From assembly GCA_963837335.1 (NCBI GenBank), contig CAWINS010000020.1:1-64000 (forward strand): a stretch of DNA of 64,000 nt, in the 5' to 3' direction. A program made the translations under genes and the position numbers. The notes beneath the pieces were generated by a model. The model searched no databases. It was not told the DNA's origin and saw only the letters and a program-made list of their open reading frames with translations. This DNA comes from RYN-230 sp963837335. GTDB lineage: Bacteria > Actinomycetota > Actinomycetes > Streptosporangiales > Streptosporangiaceae. Numbering within the stretch: position 1 is the stretch's first letter; every line of letters starts with the position of its first letter. Shown here piece by piece: positions 14,584 to 24,189 of this stretch.

Positions 14584-17343
14584 ATGGGGGAATTGGTCGG
14601 CCGTGATGCCGACCTCCAGACGATCGCGCGCATCCTCGACTCACCGGCTGACCAGCCGCCTGTCGTCGTGCTCCAGGGCGAGCCGGGAATCGGGAAGACC
14701 ACCCTGTGGCTTGCGGGCATCGAGCAGGCACGCCAGCGTGGCTTTCGTGTCCTGTCGTGCCGCCCGTCGGCGGCCGAAGCGCAGTTGTCCTATGCGTCGC
14801 TGGCCGATCTGCTGGCCGACATCGACGACGACCTGCTGGATTTCCTGCCGGACCCGCAACGGCGCGCGATCGACTTCGTTTTGCTCCGGGGGCCTGCAGA
14901 GCCCGCGGTCACGGACTACCGGGCCACCGGAGCAGCACTGCTGTCGGTCCTGGAACGGCTCGCGGACGACACGCCGGTCCTGCTCGCGATCGACGATCTC
15001 CAGTGGATGGATAGCTCGACCGCCCAGGTCGCCGACTTCGCGCTCCGGCGGCTGAGCTCACCGGTGGCGGTCCTCGCCGCGTTGCGGAGTCCCGGCGACA
15101 GCGACCAGGAGCTGCCCCTCCTGCAGTCAGACCCGGGCCGTATCCACCGGGTGCGGGTGGGACCGCTGAGCCTGGGGGCCCTGCACCAGGTGCTCCGCAC
15201 CCGGACGGGCTCGTCGTTCCCCCGGCCCGCGCTGATGCGGATCCAGCAGATCTCGGGCGGCAACCCGTTCTACGCGCTCGAACTCGCCTGGGGTACGCGA
15301 CGGGGAGGCGAAGCGGATCTGGCCGCCCCGTTGCCGCAGACGCTGGCTCAGCTGGTCCGGACGCGGATCGACGGAATCCGCCCGGATGTTCAGCCGGCAC
15401 TGCTCGCGGCGGCCGCGCTGGGCGAGCCTACGGTCGAACTAGTCCAGCTCGCCCTGGACACCGGGCCGGCCGAGGCCGAGCGCCTGCTCGAGGCGGCCGA
15501 GGACTATGGCCTGATCACCCTGGACGGCCACCGGGTCCGGTTCACTCATCCGCTGCTGGCCACCGGCGTGTACACGGCCGCGTCGCCGGCCCGGCGCCGC
15601 GGCATGCATCGCAGGCTCGCCGAGCTGACCGCCGATCCCGAGGAGCGGGCCCGGCATATCGCCCAGGCCGCGACCAGCCTCGATGCGGCATCCGCGGCGG
15701 CCCTGGACCAGGGTGCGGTCCGCGCCCGGGCGCGGGGTGCGCCCGCGGCCGCCGCGGAACTCCTCGAGCTGGCGATCAAGCTGGGCGCGAGCACACCCGA
15801 GCGCCGGATCGCGCTGGCCCAGGACCACTTCGACGCCGGCGACCCGGCGCGGGCCCGCGCGCTGCTGGAGGAAACCGTCGCCAGGATCCCCGCGGGCCCG
15901 GGCCGGGCCGGGGCACTGCGGCTGCTGGCCGTGGTGCGCCTGCATGATGACAGTTACCGGGAGTCGGCGGGCTACCTGGAGCAGGCCCTCGCCGAGGTCG
16001 GGCCGGACCTGCGGCTACGCGTACAGATCCTGAACCAGCTGATGTTCGTGCTGGTCAACCTGGGCCGCATCCCGGACGCCCTGCAATTGACCAGCGAGAC
16101 CATGGCCAACGCCGAGCGACTCGGTGATCCCGACCTGCTGGCCAAGGCGCTCGCCGCTTCGGTCATGATCCGCTTTCTCAGCGGCCAGGGACTCGACGAG
16201 AACCGGCTGGAACGTGCCCTCGACCTCGAGGATCCGGACGTTCCTACCCCGGTCATGCTCCGCCCGACCCTGATCAGCAGCCTGCTGCTGGCCTGGACGG
16301 GGCGGCTCGACGAGGCCCGGGAAGGCCTGCAGTCCATTCGCCGGCGCTGCCTGGACCGGGGCGAGGAAAGCGACCTGATGTTCGCCGCCTTCCACGCCGT
16401 GATCGTCGAGTGCTGGCGCGGGAACCTCGCTGACGCACACCTGATCGCCGAGGACACCATGGAACGGGCCCTGCAGCTGGGGACGGACATTCCGCGGGCC
16501 ATCGCGCTGGCCACGCAGGCCAACGTGGCCGCCTACGCGGGCCAGCCGGACGAGACGCGCCGGGCCGCCCTCGAAGCGCTGGCCATCTTCCAGCGGGGAA
16601 GCTGCCTGGCCGTCACCGTGTGGCCGGCGGTGACGCTCGGGTTCCTGGAAGTGTCCCTGGCTGACTACCCGGCGGCGGCCGCGACGCTGGGCCCGCTCGC
16701 TTCGGCCGCAGCCGCTATGGGATACGGCGAGCCCACCGCCGCGCCGTTCGCCCCCGACGCCGTGGAAGCGCTGATCGGGGTGGGCCAGCTGGACGAGGCG
16801 GCCACCCTGCTGGATCAGCTGGAGAGCAACGGCCGGCGGCTGGACCGGGCCTGGGCGCTGGCGCTCGGCGCGCGCTGCCGGAGCCTCCTGCTCGCCGCCG
16901 CCGGCGACCTGGATGCGGCGGCCAAGACAGCTGAGCATGCCCTCGACGAGCACCGGCGGCTGCCGATGCCGTTCGAGCGGGCGCGGACCCTGCTCGTCCT
17001 CGGCCAGATCCAGCGCCGCCGGCGCCAGAAACGAGCTGCCGCAGTCGCGCTGCAGGAGGCGGCCCGGGTCTTCGACGAACTCGGCACGCCGCTGTGGGCC
17101 GACCGGGCCCGGGCCGAACTGGAACGGGTCAGCGGCAGCACCCCGGCCGCGAGCAGCCGGCTGACGCCCTCGGAACGGCGGGTGGCCGAGCTGGCCGCCA
17201 GCGGCCTGACCAATCGCGATGTCGCCGGGGCCTTGTTCATCAGCCCGAAGACCGTCGAGGCCAACCTCGCCCGCGTCTACCACAAGCTGGGCATCCACTC
17301 CCGGGCCGAGCTGGGCCAGCGGATGGCTGAACGGGACACGTAG
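14584..17343 (+). CDS. Large LuxR-family ATP-binding regulator (LAL type)
   Basis: This 919-residue protein has an N-terminal AAA-type ATPase (Walker A GEPGIGKTT at about residues 32-40, Walker B LLAIDDLQWMD near 140), a long TPR-like helical middle with repeated DEAR- and ALE-type helices, and a C-terminal LuxR helix-turn-helix (LTPSERRVAELAASGLTNRDV, about 860-912). LAL proteins are MalT-like activators of sugar or secondary-metabolism genes. The ATG at 14584 starts directly at the ATPase domain (MGELVGRDADL). It is the first gene of a rightward run with small membrane proteins and a sensor kinase. Confidence 0.9.
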   Translation: MGELVGRDADLQTIARILDSPADQPPVVVLQGEPGIGKTTLWLAGIEQARQRGFRVLSCRPSAAEAQLSYASLADLLADIDDDLLDFLPDPQRRAIDFVLLRGPAEPAVTDYRATGAALLSVLERLADDTPVLLAIDDLQWMDSSTAQVADFALRRLSSPVAVLAALRSPGDSDQELPLLQSDPGRIHRVRVGPLSLGALHQVLRTRTGSSFPRPALMRIQQISGGNPFYALELAWGTRRGGEADLAAPLPQTLAQLVRTRIDGIRPDVQPALLAAAALGEPTVELVQLALDTGPAEAERLLEAAEDYGLITLDGHRVRFTHPLLATGVYTAASPARRRGMHRRLAELTADPEERARHIAQAATSLDAASAAALDQGAVRARARGAPAAAAELLELAIKLGASTPERRIALAQDHFDAGDPARARALLEETVARIPAGPGRAGALRLLAVVRLHDDSYRESAGYLEQALAEVGPDLRLRVQILNQLMFVLVNLGRIPDALQLTSETMANAERLGDPDLLAKALAASVMIRFLSGQGLDENRLERALDLEDPDVPTPVMLRPTLISSLLLAWTGRLDEAREGLQSIRRRCLDRGEESDLMFAAFHAVIVECWRGNLADAHLIAEDTMERALQLGTDIPRAIALATQANVAAYAGQPDETRRAALEALAIFQRGSCLAVTVWPAVTLGFLEVSLADYPAAAATLGPLASAAAAMGYGEPTAAPFAPDAVEALIGVGQLDEAATLLDQLESNGRRLDRAWALALGARCRSLLLAAAGDLDAAAKTAEHALDEHRRLPMPFERARTLLVLGQIQRRRRQKRAAAVALQEAARVFDELGTPLWADRARAELERVSGSTPAASSRLTPSERRVAELAASGLTNRDVAGALFISPKTVEANLARVYHKLGIHSRAELGQRMAERDT

Positions 17344-17390
17344 GGAAACACCCGATTCCCCCGGCGGGGCCGCGGATCTACCGTCGGCCC

Positions 17391-17756
17391 ATGCCAGAAG
17401 GCTCTCCGCGCAGCCCGTGCCGGTATCTCGTCGAGTGGTACCAGCCGGCTCTCAGTGCGGCGCTGCTCGAGGAAACCGAGCGCCAGCTCGGCCGTTCCGC
17501 GGCCGAGGTGTCGAGGGAAGGCACCGCCGTGAGCCTCCTCCTGACGCTCTTCATGCCCGACGACGAAGTCGCATTCTGCCTGTTCGCGGCCGGGTCTCCC
17601 GCCTCCGTGGAGCAAACGTGCCGCCGTGCGGCGCTTCCGTTCGAACGCATCAGCCGGGCGATCACCGGACCGGACGCCAGCAGGCCGGGCCCGGCGTTTG
17701 GCCGACCGCCAGCCGAGTTCACCTCAGACCGGCCCGGACCAGGTGAGGTGTTCTGA
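17391..17756 (+). CDS. DUF4242-like small protein
   Basis: This 121-residue protein matches the DUF4242 pattern: YLVEWYQPALSAALLEETER, a central strand VSLLLTLFMPDDEVAFCLF and the ending VEQTCRRAALPFERISRAI. Some relatives bind nickel. The C-terminal 30 residues are Pro-rich and probably disordered. Its TGA abuts the ATG of the next gene with no gap, so the two are co-translated. Function is not established. Confidence 0.7.
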   Translation: MPEGSPRSPCRYLVEWYQPALSAALLEETERQLGRSAAEVSREGTAVSLLLTLFMPDDEVAFCLFAAGSPASVEQTCRRAALPFERISRAITGPDASRPGPAFGRPPAEFTSDRPGPGEVF

Positions 17757-18407
17757 ATGCGCGATCGGGCCATGGGCGTCCTGTTCATCCTGTCCGGCCT
17801 GTGCTTCGTGGCCGGCGTCCTCAACCCGCCCCTGCTGTCCACCTGGGGCGAATCGGTACCCGAGGCGCTCCGCACGGCCTCGGCGCACCGCACCGCGTGG
17901 TTCCTCTCGACCTGGCTGATCGCGCTGTCGGTGGTGGCCGGCATCGCAGCCGTCGAACTCCTCGCCCGGTCCCTGGATACGGACACGGCCCGGGTGGGCC
18001 GGTCGCTCTACCTGGTCGGGGGCGGACTGGCCCTCGCGTCCACGATCTGGGACCTGTCGGTCACCAGCACCCTCCTGGGCGCCGCCAGGCTGCCCGCCTG
18101 GTACCTGGGGGCCGGGCACTGGGCGGAGGGCCTGGGCACGGCCTTCTTCGCATTGCTGGCGCCGGCCGCGCTGGTGTGCTTCGGGGTGCCGATCATCGCG
18201 ACCCGCAGACTTCCGCCCTGGACCGGCGTGGTCCTGCTGATCGCGGCGGCCATCCTGTTCGGCCAGTTCGCCGTATTCCGCGGCGCTCTGCCTTTCCCCC
18301 AGTTCCTGGCGTTCATCGCGCTCGGCATCACGGCCCTGATGCGCCCGCCCGCACCGGCGTCACCGGCCCCCGGCCCTGGATCACCCCAGCTGGCCGCCCG
18401 GGACTGA
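17757..18407 (+). CDS. Polytopic membrane protein of unknown function
   Basis: This 216-residue protein has about six or seven hydrophobic segments (for example VLFILSGLCFVAGVL, LIALSVVAGIAAVELL, LYLVGGGLALASTIW, WTGVVLLIAAAILFGQF) and a short Pro/Ala C-terminal tail. It starts immediately after the DUF4242-like stop. No catalytic motif is visible and I do not recognise a characterised family. Confidence 0.7.
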   Translation: MRDRAMGVLFILSGLCFVAGVLNPPLLSTWGESVPEALRTASAHRTAWFLSTWLIALSVVAGIAAVELLARSLDTDTARVGRSLYLVGGGLALASTIWDLSVTSTLLGAARLPAWYLGAGHWAEGLGTAFFALLAPAALVCFGVPIIATRRLPPWTGVVLLIAAAILFGQFAVFRGALPFPQFLAFIALGITALMRPPAPASPAPGPGSPQLAARD

Positions 18408-18436
18408 CCCGACCGCAATTTCCTGAGGAGAATCTG

Positions 18437-18878
18437 ATGGCCTCTTCCACCGGGACTCAGAGCCCGCAGACCACTGAGACCGGCCTGCGGCGCGCGGCCC
18501 AGGCGGGGTACCGCTGGCTGCTGCTGGCCTTCCTGGTGCTCGGTGCGGTCCAGATCTTCCTGGCCGGCCTGGGCGCGTTCAGGATCGACAATCTGGGTGT
18601 CTCCGGCGAAACCGCGTTCGCCCCGCATCGCGACGGTGGGATTCGCGATGGGCGGGGTGGCGCTCTTCATCCTGGTCCTGGCGCTGATCGCCCGGCCGGG
18701 CGTCCGCGCGGTCATCGCGTCGGCGCTGCTGTTCCTGCTGGCCGTGCTGGTCCAGAGCCTGCTGGCCAGCCTGGCCGACAACACCGTCTGGTTCGGCGGC
18801 CTGCACGCCCTGGACGGGCTGGCCATCCTGGGCATCGCCGCGTTCTTGTATCTAGCGGCCCGCCGTCAGCACTCATGA
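18437..18878 (+). CDS. DUF6220-like membrane protein (one frame change)
   Basis: The protein starts at ATG 18437 after GAGGAG and reads as four membrane helices once a single surplus base near 18630 is removed: FLVLGAVQIFLAGLGAF, then FAPHR joined to TVGFAMGGVALFILVLALI, ALLFLLAVLVQSLLASL and ALDGLAILGIAAFLYL. The FAPHR-TVGFAM join is the conserved histidine region of DUF6220. Function is unknown. It lies between a membrane protein and a sensor kinase. Confidence 0.65.
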
Positions 18879-18890
18879 CGGGAGGAACTC

Positions 18891-21086
18891 ATGACGGCGA
18901 GCACGGATAGCCAGGCGGCGGGCACGCGAAGGCCGGAGGTGGCCAGCGTGCCTGGCCGCTCAGGTACGCGCCTCATCAACGGCTTGTGGGCCGGGTCGGT
19001 CCTGATCGCCATCGCCGAGGGCCGTCCTGACCGGAGTCACCTGGGGTGACTTCAAGGCGAACGACGCCATCTCCCAGCTAGGGTCCTCGGTCTCGACGGT
19101 GGCGTACGCCACCCTCGGAGCGCTGATCGTCCGCCGGGTCCGCAACCCGATTGGCTGGCTGCTGCTGACCGCGGGAATCAGTCTCGGGCTGATGGGCCTT
19201 TTTTCCGCCTACGCCGTGCTGGGGATCACCACGCATCCCGGCGCGGTGCCCGCGCCCCAGCAGGTCGGCGCGGTCGCCGAGTGGCTCTTCTTCCCCGTCG
19301 TGGCCGTGCTGGCCTGCGCGTTCCTCCTCTTCCCGACCGGGACCTTGCGGTCGCGGCGCTGGCGCCCGGTCGTGGTGCTGAACTTCCTGGCCACCGGGCT
19401 GCTGATGATCGTCTTCATCCTGGTCCCCCGCCGGTGGCCCTGCCGGCCCCGGGCGGTGTACTCGCTCACGTACCAGAATCCGTTCGGCGTTCCGGCCGTC
19501 GGGCGTGCGCTGGCCGGGACTCCGATTGACAATTTCAATTCCCTGACCCTGCTGTCCCTGCTGTTCCTCGCGGCGGGAGCGCTGTCGCTCGTGCTGCGCT
19601 ACCGGGCGGGCGGCGGGGAGCTGCGCCGCCAGATCAACTGGGTGGCGCTGGCCGGGCGCCGCCTTTGCCCTCGTCCAGCTGGTGGCGATCGCAGGCATCG
19701 CGGCCGACCACGGCAAGCAGCCGCCCATCACCGGCGCCGCCTATGCCGCGTCCGCTTTCATCGGCCTGCTCGGCTTCCCGGCCGCGATCACGATCGGGAT
19801 CCTGAAGTACCGGCTGTACGAGATCGACGTCATCATCAACCGGGCCGTCGTCTACGGCCTGGTCTCGGCCGGGCTGACCGCCGTGTACGCCGGGATCGTG
19901 CTGGGCATCGGGACGCTCGCCGGGCAGCAGGGCAGCCCGCTACTGACGATCGCCGCGGCCGTCGCGGTCGCCCTGCTGTTCCAGCCCGCCCGGCAGCGGG
20001 CCCGCCGGGTCGCCAACCGGCTGGTGTACGGGGAGCGGGCCACGCCCTACCAGGTGCTGTCCGACTTCGCCGATGACATGGCCGGCCAGCTGGACTACGA
20101 CAAGGCCGTCGCGAAGATGGTGACCGTCCTGGCCAGCGCCACCGGGGCCATCCGGGCCGAGGCCTGGATCCGGGTCGGGCCCGAGCTGCGGCCGGTGACG
20201 ATCTGGCCCGACGGGTCCTCCGCCCGGGGCCGCGCTCCCGCTGGCCGACGGCGGCGCAGCTGCCCGCCTTCGAGGCCGCGTCCCGGGCGGTGGCCGTGCG
20301 GCACGGGGATGAACTGCTGGGCGCGCTGGCCCTGCACAAGCCGCGGAACGAAGCCGCTGACCCAGGCCGAGGACAAGCTCTTGCAGCATCTGGCCTCCCA
20401 GGCCGGGCTGGTCTTCCGCAACGGCCGGCTCACCGCGGAGCTGCAGGCCACGATCGAGGAACTGCAGGGCCTCGCGGCGGCGGCTGGTGAAGGCGCAGGA
20501 CGAGGAGCGGCGCAAGATCGAGCGCAACCTGCACGACGGGGCGCAACAGCAGCTCGTCGCGCTCTCCATCCAGCTTGGCCTGCTGGAAGAGTCGGCCGAG
20601 GACGCCGCCTCGGTCCGGCAGCTCACGCCCGAGCTGCAGAAATCAGCCCGGGCCGCGCTCGATGACCTGCGGGCTCTGGCCCGGGGCATCTACCCGCCGC
20701 TGCTCGCCGACCAGGGCCTCGTCCTCGCCCTGCAGGCCCAGGCGCGCAAGGCCGCGGTGCCGGTCACGATTGAGGCCGACGGCATTCAGCGCTACCCGCA
20801 GGACGTCGAGGCGACCGTGTACTTCTGCGCGCTCGAGGCCCTGCAGAACATCGCCAAGTACGCCGACGCCTCCCGGGCGGACGTCTGCCTCTCCTGCTCC
20901 GGGGGAAGCCTGCAGTTCACCATCACTGACGACGGAACCGGATTCGATACCGCGGCCGCCCGGGACGGCACCGGCCTGCAAGGCATGGCCGACCGGCTAG
21001 CCGCCCTGGGCGGGACCCTGCAGCTCCGCTCCCGGCCCGGACAGGGCACGACGGTATCCGGCCGGCTGCCCGTGCCGGGGAGCTGA
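18891..21086 (+). pseudogene. NarL-type sensor histidine kinase, interrupted by about five frame changes
   Basis: The gene starts at ATG 18891 after GGAGG and encodes a multi-helix N-terminal membrane domain, a GAF-like domain (about 20050-20470), a HisKA_3 phosphoacceptor region (DEERRKIERNLHDGAQQQL) and an HATPase domain (ITDDGTGFDTAAARDGTGLQGM). Frame changes are needed near 19019, 19660, 20230, 20350 and 20475; every piece remains recognisable. This would be a two-component kinase, but no response regulator gene is adjacent. Either the sequence is error-rich here or the gene is dead; the preserved residues favour errors. Confidence 0.7.
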
Positions 21087-21137
21087 GGAACGAGGTCGAG
21101 CAGGGAGCTGGCCATCACGCGGGCCGGCCATACCGCC

Positions 21138-21887
21138 TCACGGGGCCGGGCTGAGGCCTCCCGCGGTGAGCAGGTACGCGCCGTGACCCTTGACCCGGCC
21201 CGCGGCGAGGTCGGCGACCGCCTGGCCCGCCTGCTCCGTGGTCAGAGCCGGCCCGGCCCGGTCCAGGAACGCGCTGACCTCGATCCCGTCCCGGGCCGCG
21301 TACCCGGCCACCGCCGCGGCCCCCAGCCCGGTGACCGGGGTCAGCTGCGGCAGCAACGACACGAACCTGATGTCGAGACCGTCCCGCTCGGATTCGGCCG
21401 CGGCGTAGCTGGTGATGAACCGGATGGTGGCCTTGGCCCCGGCGTACCCGCCGCTCAGCGGCGACCCGCGCACCGCCGCCCCGCTGGACAGCGCGATGAC
21501 GAGGCTGCCCGGCTCCAGCGGCGCCAGCAGCGCTTCACGGGTCCAGCCGAAGACGTGCTGGACGTCGACGTCCCAGTTCCGGCTGAACGTCTGCCAGGTG
21601 TGCCGCTGGATCGGCCGGGCCAGCGGGGCGGCGCCCGCGTTGAGCACCAGCAGGTCCGGCCGGTAGGCGTCGATGAGCTGCCCGGCTACGACCGGGTCCG
21701 CGGCGTCCGCGGCCACCGGGGTGAACGAGCCGCCGAGCTCGGTCCGCAGGTCTTCCAGCGGGGCCGGGTCCCGGGCCACGCCGACGACGCGTGCGCCCGC
21801 CGCACCCAGCGCGACGGCGATGGCCCGGCCGAAGCCCCGGCTGGCCCCGGTGACGAGCGCGGTCCGGCCTGTGATGTCGATAGTCAT
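21138..21887 (-). CDS. Short-chain dehydrogenase/reductase
   Basis: This 249-residue SDR has the NAD(P) motif TALVTGASRGFGRAIA near the N-terminus, LVLNAGAAPLA, an active-site serine in LSSGAAVRG and the catalytic YAGAK pair (near residues 157-161). ATG 21887 follows GGAGGGG with 5-base spacing. The substrate is unknown. It converges on the kinase gene and borders the low-GC island on its upstream side. Confidence 0.9.
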   Translation of the reverse strand: MTIDITGRTALVTGASRGFGRAIAVALGAAGARVVGVARDPAPLEDLRTELGGSFTPVAADAADPVVAGQLIDAYRPDLLVLNAGAAPLARPIQRHTWQTFSRNWDVDVQHVFGWTREALLAPLEPGSLVIALSSGAAVRGSPLSGGYAGAKATIRFITSYAAAESERDGLDIRFVSLLPQLTPVTGLGAAAVAGYAARDGIEVSAFLDRAGPALTTEQAGQAVADLAAGRVKGHGAYLLTAGGLSPAP

Positions 21888-21959
21888 GAGCACCCCTCCG
21901 TAATCGGTGACCGCCGTCGGGGACGGCTACACAGATAGACCAGCGGGAGCCACCGGAGT

Positions 21960-22134
21960 CGCCGCCCGGGCCACGCTGATCATCAGCCGCACAATCCGGG
22001 CGGGTGACCCTCAGGATGTGCATGCCAGCCGGGTCCCCATCGGCCCCATGCTCTCGGGCGGCGAACGCAGACTGCCCGTTGGCCTGGGTCGCCAGCAGAT
22101 GGAATCGTCCGCCGAAGTCAGGATTTTGCCGCAA
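21960..22134 (-). pseudogene. C-terminal fragment of a SigJ-like ECF sigma factor (SnoaL domain)
   Basis: From 22134 leftwards the reverse strand reads GRFHLLATQANGQSAFAAREHGADG and continues to MHILRVTRPD, which resembles the SnoaL-like tail of ECF sigma factors such as SigJ (pattern ATRANGQPAF, then LxVLTV). No sigma domains or start precede it. It is a small remnant at the edge of the low-GC island; identification is by pattern only. Confidence 0.35.
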
Positions 22135-22597
22135 CGAAAGTCAAAACCCCACCGGCCGTGCACAGATCAGGAACGAGGCATCTCTAGCGAAGCCGTCGCG
22201 GAGCAGTCCGGCCACCGCGACGACTTGAACCCCTTCGAACTCTGCGGCGAAACGATTGGGAAGCGCTTGGTCGAGCTCCCAGGACCGCAGCGTGAAACTC
22301 CCGGGCCAGATCAGGGCCGCCAGGACCCGTTGGCACCTTCTGGCATTGTCTCTCTATCCATACGTGATTTGTGTCTTATTCGGACATAGCGACAATTCCG
22401 GTCGGCCGTCACCAGAGGCGTGTTATCACGGAGGCCTGAGGAGATGGTGCTAGCTCGGGGCCTAGCACAGTTGACGTGGACTACGGGCGACGCGGAGGGA
22501 TACCTGCCGCCAGGCAGTGACGCCTTGACGTCACGATCATCCTGGAGAACGATCTAGTCGTGACCGACGACAGGGTGCCTGGCACTCGAAGCCGAAG

Positions 22598-22762
22598 ATG
22601 CACCTGTACGAATGCAACAAATGCCATCGCCTGAGTGGTCCGAAGCTGCCGGAGTGCCACGGCAGAAAATGTCCTGAAGAAGTAAGCACCGATCAGCCTT
22701 CATCAGGGGAATGGGCGACGGTATCCATCGTGCTGAGCGCCGTGCATAGCCTCCAGCGCTAG
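22598..22762 (+). CDS. Candidate 54-residue zinc-ribbon micro-protein
   Basis: ATG 22598 to TAG 22760-22762 encodes 54 residues with four cysteines at 6, 9, 20 and 25 (YECNKCHRL, then PECHGRKCPEE), a spacing compatible with a small zinc knuckle. The remainder is polar and then mildly hydrophobic. There is no strong ribosome site and the surrounding island is otherwise non-coding, so this may be chance. Confidence 0.25.
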   Translation: MHLYECNKCHRLSGPKLPECHGRKCPEEVSTDQPSSGEWATVSIVLSAVHSLQR

Positions 22763-23453
22763 TGATCGCTGCAGATAGCTTGCTCCGGCCATCATGATGA
22801 AGCTGCCATCGTAACTGCATTGCGATAACCGACACGGCCAATCAAGGCACAGGGCTTATGACAGCGAGAACAGGCTCACGAAGACCATCGTGCAGTACAT
22901 GTCTAGTCGAGTGCGAAACTGATCGTGCTGTATCTGAACTCGCCGGGGAAACCTTCCCGCGCTGCCGGAGCCGAAGCTACGCACGTCGCCACCGCATGCC
23001 TGAGCTCATCCTTGTGGCCGTATCAGGTTACCAAGTTTTGTGGGCAGATACGGGAGTTACTGGATAAGCTTCTCTGGAAGGAGGACGGATGACCTCTGGC
23101 CGAGCGCCATGCATCGGCCGGTCTCGCCAGGTCTGAATAGCTTTGACAAAAACCTCGACTTCGCTGCCTTGGAGATCAGGAGCTCTGAAGCCTTGCCAGA
23201 ACAACGGGCCAGACGGCTCTGGCGATCCGACCGAAGTCGTCCTATCGAGAACCACGTCAGAGAGAGCAGAACGGAACGCCTCTACAGATTCTTCTTGACG
23301 TCGCTCATGATAAGCCTCTCTTGTGATAATGCCGCCGGTATCATGAGCTTGCTAGCGAAGCCAGAGATCCCGCCGACCGCAGCCCAGGCCCTATGGCCTC
23401 AAAGGAGAACGCCTGTGTGACTACGTCGCGACTATGAGCAGTGGGATCTTATC

Positions 23454-23600
23454 GTGAGCCTGAAGCGGGTGCGCAGTCAGCTTCCACTGCAGCAAGTATG
23501 CTCGCAGATTCAACTCGGACTCCAGAAGGACGGCCACACCTGCATAAGAATGCTGCAGGAGCCAGGCCTTAGCGCGGAGCTGCTGAGCCCCGAGCTATGA
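23454..23600 (+). CDS. Candidate micro-ORF A (48 residues)
   Basis: GTG 23454 to TGA 23598-23600 encodes 48 residues rich in Leu and Gln (RSQLPLQQVCSQIQLGLQK). The same frame stays open upstream to a TGA at 23418-23420, giving LRRDYEQWDLI before the start. No family is recognised. The stop overlaps the start of the next micro-ORF as ATGA. Confidence 0.2.
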   Translation: MSLKRVRSQLPLQQVCSQIQLGLQKDGHTCIRMLQEPGLSAELLSPEL

Positions 23601-23749
23601 ACGCCGATACGCCATCAGAGAGAGGCGAGATGGCTGACTCCACGTCGCTTGCCAGTCCGGGCGAACCCATGGGCTCAAGGATCTCGCCGGGCCCGCTCCA
23701 CGCCTTCGCCGCGCCGCAGCGAGAGGTCTGTGACCCGGTTCCGTCTTGA
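23597..23749 (+). CDS. Candidate micro-ORF B (50 residues)
   Basis: ATG 23597 overlaps the previous stop by 4 bases and the frame runs to TGA 23747-23749. The product would be a hydrophilic, Ser/Pro-rich peptide starting MNADTPSERGEMADS. The ATGA overlap is the usual mark of coupled actinobacterial genes, but the composition is not diagnostic. No family is recognised. Confidence 0.2.
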   Translation: MNADTPSERGEMADSTSLASPGEPMGSRISPGPLHAFAAPQREVCDPVPS

Positions 23750-24189
23750 TAGGCAGCCTTAGGCTTCACCGCCGATTGCCCGGCTCAGATTCCCTTGACC
23801 CGAGCGCTGGGGCGGCTCGCAGGGCAAGAGGTTGAGGCCGTCCAGCAGAGGCAAGGACCAGCACCCCAACCGCCCCCGCATCGGGGTGACCACACGCCTT
23901 GGAACCTTATGGCGGTTTCGGCTGCGGAGCCTGCTCACGAAAGCCCTAACCCTGGATGCGAGCACTGCATCAGTGTAGAACACATATTCGATACTGTCGA
24001 CCCTCACCCATGTCAATCGTACGAGAGAACGAAAGACCATTGCTAACTGCTGGTGCCTGTGTTCCGCAGGTGTCACGGTCGAAGAGGAGTTCTCGAACGA
24101 TGAACGTGTATGGACTGTGTCGAGCTTGGCAGGCATCCCACGCAACAACCCGAGAAGATTCCGCGTGATGATGGATTCTTGCAGGCCGG

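Larger units (their letters stand above)
21894..24189. other. Lower-GC island without confident genes
   Basis: This 2.3-kb stretch is compositionally unlike its surroundings; two sampled 60-base lines give 53% (22801-22860) and 60% (23161-23220) GC, against 73% in a sampled coding line. I find no intact recognised gene. It contains a probable SigJ-like sigma-factor tail fragment, a protein-like open stretch without a start, a four-cysteine micro-ORF and two micro-ORFs sharing an ATGA overlap. No transposase, integrase, attachment repeat or tRNA is visible. It is most likely decayed or foreign DNA. Confidence 0.6.

Noticed and set aside
16015..17298. 427-codon leftward frame
   Set aside because: Antisense of the LAL regulator, whose motifs are clear.
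23759..24148. 129-codon leftward frame in the low-GC island
   Set aside because: No family pattern, no ribosome site and no codon bias; an open frame of this length is possible by chance.
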